Source of the DNA: Pseudomonadota bacterium
Lineage (GTDB): Bacteria; Pseudomonadota; Gammaproteobacteria; Steroidobacterales; Woeseiaceae
Direction of reading: 5' to 3'
DNA length: 45,115 bases
Assembly: GCA_022574185.1 (NCBI GenBank)
Contig: JACZSM010000016.1
Span: 1 to 45,115, forward strand
Part shown: positions 7,367-14,186 of the stretch, piece after piece
Numbering within the stretch: position 1 is the first letter of the stretch
Layout of the letters: every line of letters starts with the position of its first letter
The notes under the pieces: generated by a model
The model's database searches: none
Seen by the model: the letters and a program-made list of their open reading frames with translations, nothing else
Told to the model about the DNA's origin: nothing
Position numbers and translations under genes: made by a program

Positions 7367-9538
7367 ATGGAAACGGACAGCATGGCCGAGGCGGCAACTC
7401 CGGACGAAGAGAACGACCCCTGGTTCTACGTTCCGCCCGTTCCGGTGACCATTGAGGATACGGGCATTCCTGAGCCATTTCTGAGGGAACTGGTGCTCAA
7501 GACGCTCTGGGCGCATGACATGCCCACGCTAGGCGCCATATCGGACGTAATCGGCCTGCACGCACGCGTAATCGATGAGCTCGTCAACGGCCTCAACCGC
7601 GAGGGGATGTGCGATGTCGATTCCGGCTCGGCCCAGTCGGGCATTCAGTTTCGCTATCGGCTTACCGAGAAAGGCAAGGCAGCGGCGCACGAGGCGCTGG
7701 GACGGAGCCGCTACGTCGGCGTCGCGCCGGTGCCGGTGAGCGCCTACAACATCATGGTCGAAGAGCAGATCAAGCGCTTCAAGCGCCCGCCGCTGGCGGA
7801 GATACAGAGAGCGCTTGAGCACCTGGTGCTGCCAGAGCGGCTGGTGGAGATCCTGGGCCAGGCCTTCTTCTCACGACGGGCACTCATGATCTACGGGCCG
7901 TCCGGCAACGGGAAGACGGACATCGTGACGTCGATCGCCGGCACCATGGCCGGTACCGTGATCATCCCCTACGCGCTCTACGGCCACGGCCAGCTCATTC
8001 GGGTGTTCGACCCCGACATCCACAAGTCGCAGGTGGACAACGAAGATAAGTCCGAGGGCGTATGGGCGGACAAGGCCCTCCGGCACGACCGGCGCTGGCT
8101 GCCGGTGAGCCGCCCTCAGGTGATCGTCGGTGGCGATATGGGCGGGGAGGCGCTGGAGATGACCTACGACGCCACCCAGGGGGTGCACAACGCGCCGCTC
8201 TCCATCGTCGCGCAGGGCGGTGTGCTCGTCATCGATGACCTGGGCCGGCAGCGGGTTTCGCCTAAGGAGATCCTGAACCGCTGGGTGATCATGATGGAGC
8301 AGGGCTACGATTCGTTCGCCCTCGGCTCCAGCGAGATCGTGCGCCTGCCGCTGGACGTGACGCTGGTCTTCTCAACGAACCTGACCGTCCAGGACCTGAT
8401 GGACGAGGCGTATCTCCGTCGCATCGCCTACAAGGTTGCGATCCCGAACCCGGAGCGCGACCAACTGGCGGAGATTGCCCGCCGCTTCTGCGCGTACAAG
8501 GGCATCGAGTGGTCTGAGGAGGCGGTGCAGTATCTGGTGGACAAGCTGCTTCCCGTTTACGGGATAAATGACAACACCGCACGGCTTGGTGAGCGGCTTG
8601 GACTCCTGCTTCGCAAGAGTCGCGGACGGGTGATGGATCACATTGATCCACTTCTAAATCTGTTTTCGCCTGACTATCAGTGGCATCCGGACTATCCTAC
8701 CGCGCAGCTACCGGAGCTATTCCAGCACATGCGCAACGTTAAGATTCTCGATGCACTGGAATCGGTACTCGGCCCAGAGATCTCAGTATCGCCAATCTAC
8801 CACTTCAACATGAAGCTAGGATTCGAGGACAATGCGCAAGCAGCAGACGTGCAGAAGTTATTGCCAGGTCGACGTTGGCTGTACGAGTTTAACGTCGGGC
8901 ATACCAAGTGGCACGCCGATGCCCCGTATGGATTTCGAGATGCTTACGACAGCGATGTCATAGTTGCGTGGACGCCCTTAAGTCGGGCGACTCTTGAGAC
9001 CAGTTGTTTGCAAGTCTGCCCCGGGTCGCACCGGTCCGATGCCGGGCGAGAGCGTTTTCCCGAGGAATGCCCGGAGTTTGCAGTCTCCCTGGAGACCGTG
9101 CCAGGGGACGTCATCTTCATGGACCATCGGCTGCTTCACGCTGCAACGATAAATAAGGCCAGGCAGGAAGTACGGTACAGCTGCAACGTTCGATATGCCC
9201 CGACCGGACAGCCGACAGGCCGGCCCTTTCTTCCCGGTTTCGTGGCCCGCAGCCGGTCAAAACCCGAGAGCGAACTCCGCGACGCCGATTTGTGGCGCGA
9301 GATGTGGGCCGCCGCATTCGACAATCTGGTCCGTTGTGAACTTCCTCTTCCAGCTGCGACGAGCGTCTCCCTGCAAGATGCTCGAGCCGTAACGAAACGC
9401 TGGAATGCGCTAATATTAAACGATAGAGACTGGCTGACCCTGAAGGACAGGCCGTCGCGATCGCTTCTGATTCGATTGCTGCGGCCGTTGCGCGCAATGA
9501 TAAGACGTTGGCGCGCAGCGATTCTCTTGTTGCGGTAG
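7367..9538 (+). CDS. Composite frame: AAA ATPase N-terminus joined to PhyH-like dioxygenase
   Basis: A single 723-residue frame made of two unrelated proteins. Residues 1 to about 400 are an AAA-type ATPase: winged-helix-like N-terminus, Walker A GPSGNGKT (177-184), Walker B VLVIDD (286-291), sensor-1 STN (336-338) and conserved arginines at 351-352. Its C-terminal lid is cut short. Residues from about 405 form a phytanoyl-CoA dioxygenase-like Fe(II)/2-oxoglutarate enzyme with HxD in WHADAP (H516, D518), distal His in LLHAA (H591) and an Arg in QEVRY (R603), ending in a basic tail. Codon use and G+C change between the halves. TAGGAGG eight bases before ATG 7367 is a good ribosome site. The fusion is probably not real: the left half belongs with the upstream genome and the PhyH half, lacking its own start, with the downstream one. 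Confidence 0.7.
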   Translation: METDSMAEAATPDEENDPWFYVPPVPVTIEDTGIPEPFLRELVLKTLWAHDMPTLGAISDVIGLHARVIDELVNGLNREGMCDVDSGSAQSGIQFRYRLTEKGKAAAHEALGRSRYVGVAPVPVSAYNIMVEEQIKRFKRPPLAEIQRALEHLVLPERLVEILGQAFFSRRALMIYGPSGNGKTDIVTSIAGTMAGTVIIPYALYGHGQLIRVFDPDIHKSQVDNEDKSEGVWADKALRHDRRWLPVSRPQVIVGGDMGGEALEMTYDATQGVHNAPLSIVAQGGVLVIDDLGRQRVSPKEILNRWVIMMEQGYDSFALGSSEIVRLPLDVTLVFSTNLTVQDLMDEAYLRRIAYKVAIPNPERDQLAEIARRFCAYKGIEWSEEAVQYLVDKLLPVYGINDNTARLGERLGLLLRKSRGRVMDHIDPLLNLFSPDYQWHPDYPTAQLPELFQHMRNVKILDALESVLGPEISVSPIYHFNMKLGFEDNAQAADVQKLLPGRRWLYEFNVGHTKWHADAPYGFRDAYDSDVIVAWTPLSRATLETSCLQVCPGSHRSDAGRERFPEECPEFAVSLETVPGDVIFMDHRLLHAATINKARQEVRYSCNVRYAPTGQPTGRPFLPGFVARSRSKPESELRDADLWREMWAAAFDNLVRCELPLPAATSVSLQDARAVTKRWNALILNDRDWLTLKDRPSRSLLIRLLRPLRAMIRRWRAAILLLR
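8555..8656. other. Probable chimeric junction between two genomes
   Basis: Within about 100 bp the protein changes from AAA lid sequence (VDKLLPVYG) to PhyH sequence (DHIDPLLNLF). Bases also shift from strongly G/C-ending codons to mixed ones: ATA, AAT, TTA, CTA and TCA become frequent after it. No repeat, integrase site or IS end is visible at the joint. All REP-type repeats and Fur boxes lie to the right of it. The exact breakpoint cannot be fixed from one sequence. Confidence 0.6.
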
Positions 9539-9619
9539 CCGGTCAGCATTATCCTCTATCAGGCACACGGACCGCGGATCTTGACTTTGAGTCGGAACTT
9601 TCTCCTGCGGGCTGAACTC

Positions 9620-10084
9620 TCAGACCTGCGACTGCAGGTAATTCTCGACTCCTAGCTTGTCAACCAGTTCAAGCTGAGTTTCCAGAAAGTCCACGTGTTC
9701 TTCCTCGGATGTGAGAATCTGATCGAACAATTCCCGACTGACGTAGTCCTTGTGGTTTTCACTGTAGGCAATGGCCGCTTTCAAGTCTGGGATCGCGTCG
9801 AGTTCGAGGTCGAGATCACATTGCAAAATCTCAGGCACGTCTTCGCCGATTCGTAGCTTGCCGATGTCTTGCAGGTTGGGCAGCCCTTCGAGAAACAGGA
9901 CGCGTTCGATGATCGAATCGGCGTGCTTCATTTCATCGATCGATTCCTCGTGCTCGTGATCGCCGAGCTTGGCAAAGCCCCAGTCCCTTAGCATCCGTGA
10001 ATGCAGGAAATACTGATTGATCGCGGTCAGCTCGTTTTTTAGCACGCGGTTGAGGTGCTCGATGACGGTGGCGTCGCCTTTCAT
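9620..10084 (-). CDS. bfr: Bacterioferritin
   Basis: A 154-residue heme-containing ferritin that oxidises and stores iron in a 24-mer shell. Every ferroxidase ligand of E. coli Bfr is present at the same number: E18, E51, H54, E94, E127 and H130; the heme ligand M52 is also there. The start ATG 10084 ([12 protein letters not shown]) is the family start and has GGAG six bases upstream; an in-frame ATG at 10096 is rejected. The bfd gene lies 151 bp upstream on the same strand, the common pairing for iron release. A promoter (TTGAAT-N16-TATCAT, 10154-10127) and an upstream Fur box (10171-10189) give it separate control. Confidence 0.96.
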   Translation of the reverse strand: MKGDATVIEHLNRVLKNELTAINQYFLHSRMLRDWGFAKLGDHEHEESIDEMKHADSIIERVLFLEGLPNLQDIGKLRIGEDVPEILQCDLDLELDAIPDLKAAIAYSENHKDYVSRELFDQILTSEEEHVDFLETQLELVDKLGVENYLQSQV

Positions 10085-10126
10085 AGGGGGCTCCAATAAG
10101 CGTGCGCAAAGTGTTGTTGAGCGATC

Positions 10127-10154
10127 ATGATAGCGGCGTTACGGCTGGATTCAA
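10127..10154 (-). promoter_or_regulatory. Predicted bfr promoter
   Basis: On the minus strand TTGAAT (10154-10149) and TATCAT (10132-10127) are separated by 16 bases, 40-odd bases before the bfr start codon. Four of six and five of six positions match the sigma-70 consensus. Confidence 0.45.
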
Positions 10155-10170
10155 GCAGATTTTCCGTAAC

Positions 10171-10189
10171 GAAAATCATTCGCGATTGC
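10171..10189 (-). promoter_or_regulatory. Fur box upstream of bfr
   Basis: Read on the minus strand, GCAATCGCGAATGATTTTC matches 11 of 19 positions of the classical Fur consensus and is very close to the box at bfd. It lies about 17 bp upstream of the predicted -35, a position more typical of an activating or anti-silencing site than of simple repression. Confidence 0.5.
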
Positions 10190-10235
10190 ACAGCCCCGCG
10201 ACGCGGGGCCCGTATCTAATCGTGGAAGGTTGCGC

Positions 10236-10445
10236 TCAGGCTGCGGACGGACAATAAATTTCCGGCTCGATCCGCCTCGCTTGCTGGCGATTCTCTCTGA
10301 GGATCTCCGCTGCATGTTCCTTGCAGGCGCCGCAATTGCTGGCCACACCCAGTTCGGCCTGTAGCTGCCACATATTACGCACACCAGCATCAGCCGCCTG
10401 GCGGATTTGCTTGTCAGTAATGGCGTTACAGATACAGACGTACAT
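10236..10445 (-). CDS. bfd: Bacterioferritin-associated ferredoxin
   Basis: A 69-residue [2Fe-2S] protein that docks on bacterioferritin and passes electrons to reduce and release stored iron. The four cluster cysteines C4, C6, C38 and C41 show the C-x-C and C-x-x-C spacing of the BFD-like domain (MYVCICNAITDKQIRQA, then SNCGACK). The length matches E. coli Bfd (64 residues) with a short C-terminal extension. The promoter TTGACA-N17-TTAAAT on the minus strand is overlapped by a Fur box (10483-10501), so the gene should be switched on when iron is scarce, as known for bfd elsewhere. bfr follows downstream. A GC-rich hairpin (about 10193-10210) sits between them. Confidence 0.95.
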   Translation of the reverse strand: MYVCICNAITDKQIRQAADAGVRNMWQLQAELGVASNCGACKEHAAEILRENRQQARRIEPEIYCPSAA

Positions 10446-10474
10446 GATTTCAACAACTTAGAAGCTTGAGGGTC

Positions 10475-10503
10475 ATTTAACTGCAAATGCGAATGATTGT
10501 CAA
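10475..10503 (-). promoter_or_regulatory. bfd promoter with overlapping Fur box
   Basis: TTGACA (10503-10498) and TTAAAT (10480-10475) are 17 bases apart on the minus strand. The plus-strand sequence GCAAATGCGAATGATTGTC (10483-10501) matches 13 of 19 positions of the Fur consensus and covers the -35 and spacer, the usual place for Fur repression. Confidence 0.7.
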
Positions 10504-10646
10504 TAGCGTTAACCGGAATACGGGATAAGAGTCACGGACACCGGGCGGCCAGCTTATCTGCGGTACCATTCTGTCGCGCGCCGAGGCGCGATGAGGGGTG
10601 CGAATGAAAGATCTGTGCTTGGTCGCGGGCGTGGTTCCCCGCGTCC

Positions 10647-11812
10647 ATGGCTGAAAAACTGGACTGCGTAGTGGTCGGTGCCGGTGTTGTCGGACTCGCG
10701 ATTGCAAGGGCGCTGACGTTGGCCGGCAGGGACGTCATCGTCCTCGAGGCCGAAGCCCGCATCGGCATGCACTCAAGCAGCCGCAACTCCGAGGTCATCC
10801 ACGCCGGCATTTACTATCCAGAGCACTCGCTCAAGGCGCGGTTGTGTGTGCGCGGCAGGCAGTTGCTTTACGACTATTGCACCGAACGTAATGTGGATCA
10901 TCAACGTATCGGTAAATTGATAGTCGCCACGCGCGAAGATGAGCTGGATAAGCTGCGCAAGATACAACAGCAGGGACTAAAGAACGGTGTCGACGATTTG
11001 CGCATGATGAACGCCGACGAAATTGGCGAAATTGAACCCAACGTCGAGTGCGTCTCTGCATTGTATTCGCCGTCAACCGGCATCGTTGATTCGCACGCAT
11101 TGATGCTGGCGTTACAAACCGACGTCGAGGCGCATGGCAATGAGGTCGTCTTGAATAGCGAAGTGACGAATCTGAATACCGCAGGGCAAGGCCTTCGATT
11201 CGAATGCGGGGATGCGGCGTTTGTTTGCAAGACGCTGGTTAATTCGGCGGGGCTTGGGGCGCAGGCGCTTGCCTTAAGTGGAGATCGCCCGCGTGGCGGG
11301 CTCCTACAGAATGCGGGAGGATCGATTCCTGTAGGAGCCCACTCCCGTCAGGCGGGATCGAGACACGCGGGCGATTTTCCTGGGCTCCTGCAGCATTATT
11401 TTGCCAAAGGGCATTACTTCGCTTACCAGGGCAAGTCGCCGTTCAAACATCTGATTTATCCGCTGCCAATCGATGGTGGACTTGGCATTCATGCTACGAA
11501 TGATCTGGCGGGCGATTCGGGCCAGACGTAATCTGGATTGATGAAGTCGATTACGACTTCGATGAGAGTCGCAAGCCAGAATTCGTAGCAGCGATCAAGA
11601 GTTACTTTCCCGGACTCGACGAGAGCAAGCTATCGCCTGACTACACGGGTGTGCGACCGAAGCTGCACGGACCTGGAAAACCTGCTGCAGACTTTGTCAT
11701 TCAGGGTGAGGTGGATCACGGTGTGCGCGGCCTAGTTAACTTAATCGGTATCGAGTCGCCCGGGTTGACATCTTGTCTTGCGATTGGGGAATACGTTAGC
11801 GATCTGATATAG
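10647..11812 (+). pseudogene. L-2-hydroxyglutarate oxidase-like gene, disrupted by a REP insertion and frameshift
   Basis: The first 210 residues are a clear FAD-dependent L-2-hydroxyglutarate oxidase/dehydrogenase: the dinucleotide motif VVGAGVVGLAIARAL at the start, SSRNSEVIHAGIYYP, and PSTGIVDSHALM. Homology then stops after GLGAQALALS, where about 110 bp of REP-type repeat (11284-11393) read through in frame, and resumes at YFAKGHYFAYQGKSPF. At about 11,513 the frame breaks after NDLAG; the remainder ([15 protein letters not shown] to IGIESPGL and [10 protein letters not shown]) continues in another frame to the TAG at 11810-11812. A few bases (one, or seven if the usual LAGQARFGPD was ancestral) would restore the frame. 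The first frame ends at 11531 with 294 residues, missing the C-terminal substrate/FAD region. A sequencing error could explain the frameshift but not the insertion. Confidence 0.8.
11284..11393. repeat. REP/BIME-type element inside the hydroxyglutarate oxidase gene
   Basis: Two inverted units: ATCGCCCGCGTGGCGGGC followed by TCCTACAG (11284-11309), and CTGTAGGAGCCC through GCGGGCGAT (11330-11375), with an extra GGGCTCCTGCAG tail. They match units elsewhere in the right segment. The element reads in frame through the host gene. Confidence 0.8.
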
Positions 11813-11829
11813 GAACCGGGCTCCTACAA
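11807..11829. repeat. REP fragment after the hydroxyglutarate oxidase gene
   Basis: ATATAGGAACCGGGCTCCTA is a short, degenerate copy of the GTAGGAGCCCG / CGGGCTCCTAC ends of the family. The TAG within it is the stop codon of the broken gene. Confidence 0.5.
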
Positions 11830-11919
11830 CAGATCGGTCCGGCACAGGGTAGACATAATCTCCGTCGCACTTTCGAGACAGGTTTTTTCCTCTGAGATTA
11901 GTGCTACGGTCACCCTCGA

Positions 11920-12007
11920 ATACTGAAACAGGGCAAACCAATCGAAAGGTTGGGACGCAAAGCCACCGGTCTACGGGATTAAACCTACGACAGCGGGGTC
12001 GCCAGTT
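11920..12007 (+). ncRNA. Cyclic-di-GMP-I (GEMM-I) riboswitch aptamer
   Basis: The core ACAGGGCAAACC (11929-11940 region), a CCAATC-GAAA-GGTTGG hairpin with the GAAA tetraloop, GGGACGCAAAGCC (11952-11964) and the 3' AGCGGGGTCGCC (11992-12003) reproduce the GEMM-I aptamer in order and spacing, including the tetraloop and its receptor arm. P1 can form between ACTG (11922-11925) and CAGT (12003-12006). The ligand-contacting base equivalent to Vc2 G20 is G at 11932, which favours c-di-GMP over cGAMP. It sits about 100 bp upstream of the Ig-like lipoprotein gene on the same strand. GEMM-I motifs commonly precede surface and matrix protein genes. Confidence 0.93.
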
Positions 12008-12103
12008 AAAAACTGCTTCCGGCATGTTCATGCCTGTGCTTTGACGATCTAATTTCATCCTCGATAAGGGTTGCCCGCTTGAATACAAGCAGGAGCGCAA
12101 CCC
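12003..12103 (+). promoter_or_regulatory. Riboswitch expression platform with RBS-embedding hairpin
   Basis: CAGTT (12003-12007), the 3' strand of aptamer helix P1, can instead pair with AACTG (12011-12015), a mutually exclusive hairpin. Next come GGCATG-TT-CATGCC (12021-12034) and a large hairpin: GGGTTGC (12068-12074) with GCAACCC (12097-12103), enclosing GCTTG (12077-12081) with CAAGC (12086-12090). The Shine-Dalgarno AGGAG (12091-12095) lies between the two 3' arms, directly before ATG 12104. No T-tract follows, so control of translation rather than termination is likely. The direction (on or off) cannot be read. Confidence 0.65.
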
Positions 12104-14059
12104 ATGCATGGAACGCGGGGAATCAGGCACATCCGCCATGCGGCAATAATCGCCGCGACGGCGATCGCGATGAGCGGTTGCCTGGAGGGCGGTAGTTTTT
12201 CCCAGGATTATGAAGAGGTCGTTATCAGCAATAGTTTGTCTGGCAGCGTTGGCGATGGGCCTGTTGTTGGAGCAGTGGTTAAGATCCGACGCAGCGACGG
12301 TGAAATGGTCACGCAGGTTGCCAGTGACGCAAATGGAAACTATGGCGTTTCCATTCGCACCAAGGCCAAGAATTATCCGCTGACGATCGAGGCACTCGGC
12401 GGCGTCGACCTCGTGACAAACAACGCGCCGGATTTTGACCTGGCTGGAGCAGTAGTCGAGTTCGATGACATTACGATCGCCAACGTAAATCCTTTCACAA
12501 CCATTGCCGTCGAAATTGCACGCGAATTGCCTGGCGGGCTCAGCCCGAAAAACATTTTGGCGGCTGAGTCCTATGTAACTGCCGCGTTGAGCAGTGGTTT
12601 GTCGACCCTCATCGATACAGGACCCTTGAGCACCCGCATCGATGCGACGAACATTGCCGAGATGGTCAAGTCATCCGAATCGCTGGCCGAAATCATCCGG
12701 CGTACGCGTGACTTGCAGCTAACGAATGGCCGACACACGTCAGGCAACCAGGTACTGCGTGCGCTTGCGTCCGACCTTACCGATACGATCATTGACGGCG
12801 TTGGTAGTACGCGCACTGAGCCAAGGACCTCCGCGATCGCGACGGTCGTTGCAGTGGCGGTGTTCCTCGAGTCAATGCAGGATGAGTTGCACGTCAACGG
12901 GCAGGACGCGATGGCGGCGATGGATGCAGCGATCATGCGAGTGTCAGCGTCGTCTCCCAGTCGCATGACGGGTGACATCAACGTCACCGGCGAAATGATC
13001 TATGCCGTGCGCATTGGCCTCATCGCTTGCCTGGCGGTCGAGAACAATTCCAGGATTGCGGACTTGCTGCTGGCATTTGGTGGCGTTCAACCGGGCATGG
13101 ATTCGGTATTGATTCGGACACTGTTGCCAGCCGACTATCGTCAGACTCTGGCAGCCGTACTGGACATGATTGCCAGTGCTGACGATGCGATCATCGCAAC
13201 GATCAACACGGCGGTACGCGCAGGGCTCGATGATCCGACTTTCAACCAGGCGCCGACAATCTTCGGCAGTCCTGCGACGTCAATCATCGCCGGGTCGAAT
13301 TACTCGTTCACGCCGTCGGCGGCAGACCCGGAAGGGGACTTGCTGACTTTCAGTATCGTTAACCGACCCGGCTGGGCAAGCTTCAGTACCGCAACCGGGC
13401 GCCTGAGCGGCACACCCACAGTCGGCAACGCAGGGTCGTATAACAACATCGTCATCAGCGTGTCCGATGGCGAATTTTCTGCAAGCCTGGCAACTTTTGC
13501 CATCAACGTCGTCCACAACAATTCAGCACCGACGATCTCGGGTAGTCCACCAGTACAGGTCAACGCGAATGAGCTTTACACGTTTACGCCGACCGCGAGC
13601 GATCCTGACGGCGACGCGCTGATGTTCTCCGTAGCCAACCTACCGGGTTGGGCGAACTTCAATACGGCCAGCGGAGGCATCTCGGGTACGCCTGGCGACG
13701 CCGATGTCGGTATCGCCAGCAACATCAGGATTACGGTGACCGATGGCAGTTCCAGCGTGACACTAGGGCCGTTTTCGATCACGGTCACTTCGATCAGCCT
13801 GGGCTCTGCGACGCTCAGTTGGACGCCGCCGATCGAAAACGAAGATGGCACGGCGATAATTGATCTGGCAGGTTACCGGATCTACTGGGGCACGACGCCG
13901 GGCAGTTATCCCAACTCTGTCAGCATTAATAACCCCGGCGTCGTGATGTTCGTCGTCGACAACCTCGTGCCCGGATCCTACGAGTTTGCCATTACGGCGT
14001 TCAATACCGCAGGCGTTGAGAGCGTGTATTCGAATACGGCAACCAAGATCGTGCTGTAG
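12104..14059 (+). CDS. Surface lipoprotein with two Ig-like repeats and a fibronectin III domain
   Basis: A 651-residue exported protein. The signal peptide ends in IAMSGC with the lipid-modified Cys at 26. Residues about 45-115 form a carboxypeptidase-regulatory-like beta domain (GPVVGAVVKIRRSDG, SDANGNYGVSI); about 120-375 is an uncharacterised helical region. Two putative Ig (He_PIG/cadherin-like) repeats follow: each has APTI-GSP, YSFTP or YTFTP, SDPDGD or ADPEGD, PGWA-F and GTP. A C-terminal fibronectin type III-like domain (SATLSWTPP to YSNTATKIVL) ends the protein. An adhesin or matrix role is inferred. A c-di-GMP-I riboswitch and RBS hairpin precede the start, so its output should follow c-di-GMP. 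The stop TAG belongs to a downstream REP repeat. Confidence 0.85.
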   Translation: MHGTRGIRHIRHAAIIAATAIAMSGCLEGGSFSQDYEEVVISNSLSGSVGDGPVVGAVVKIRRSDGEMVTQVASDANGNYGVSIRTKAKNYPLTIEALGGVDLVTNNAPDFDLAGAVVEFDDITIANVNPFTTIAVEIARELPGGLSPKNILAAESYVTAALSSGLSTLIDTGPLSTRIDATNIAEMVKSSESLAEIIRRTRDLQLTNGRHTSGNQVLRALASDLTDTIIDGVGSTRTEPRTSAIATVVAVAVFLESMQDELHVNGQDAMAAMDAAIMRVSASSPSRMTGDINVTGEMIYAVRIGLIACLAVENNSRIADLLLAFGGVQPGMDSVLIRTLLPADYRQTLAAVLDMIASADDAIIATINTAVRAGLDDPTFNQAPTIFGSPATSIIAGSNYSFTPSAADPEGDLLTFSIVNRPGWASFSTATGRLSGTPTVGNAGSYNNIVISVSDGEFSASLATFAINVVHNNSAPTISGSPPVQVNANELYTFTPTASDPDGDALMFSVANLPGWANFNTASGGISGTPGDADVGIASNIRITVTDGSSSVTLGPFSITVTSISLGSATLSWTPPIENEDGTAIIDLAGYRIYWGTTPGSYPNSVSINNPGVVMFVVDNLVPGSYEFAITAFNTAGVESVYSNTATKIVL

Positions 14060-14182
14060 GAGCCCGCCATGCGGGCGATATCCACGGTGCTATTCATGTC
14101 GGCTGGATATCGCCCGGTCCGATTGTTAGCTCTTCACCAAAGGGTTGGCCCAATATTCTATTAGTACGGCGGGCTCCTACAG
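14054..14182. repeat. REP/BIME element between the lipoprotein and TonB receptor genes
   Basis: CTGTAGGAGCCCGCCATGCG plus GGCGAT starts at 14054, followed by a linker with GTGCTATTCATGTCGG and an inverted ATCGCCC (14109-14115); a second arm, GGCGGGCTCCTACAG, lies at 14168-14182. The linker is nearly the same as that at 41135-41160. It separates two convergent genes and may act as a bidirectional terminator. Confidence 0.75.
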
Positions 14183-14186
14183 CGGG

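Noticed and set aside
7223..7516. N-terminal extension of the GGDEF-HD-GYP protein
   Set aside because: It would overlap the well-started AAA gene, is rich in Arg/Pro without homology, and a GTG with a good ribosome site lies at 7222.
10193..10210. Intrinsic terminator between bfd and bfr
   Set aside because: The GC-rich hairpin is strong, but neither strand has a T-tract after it.
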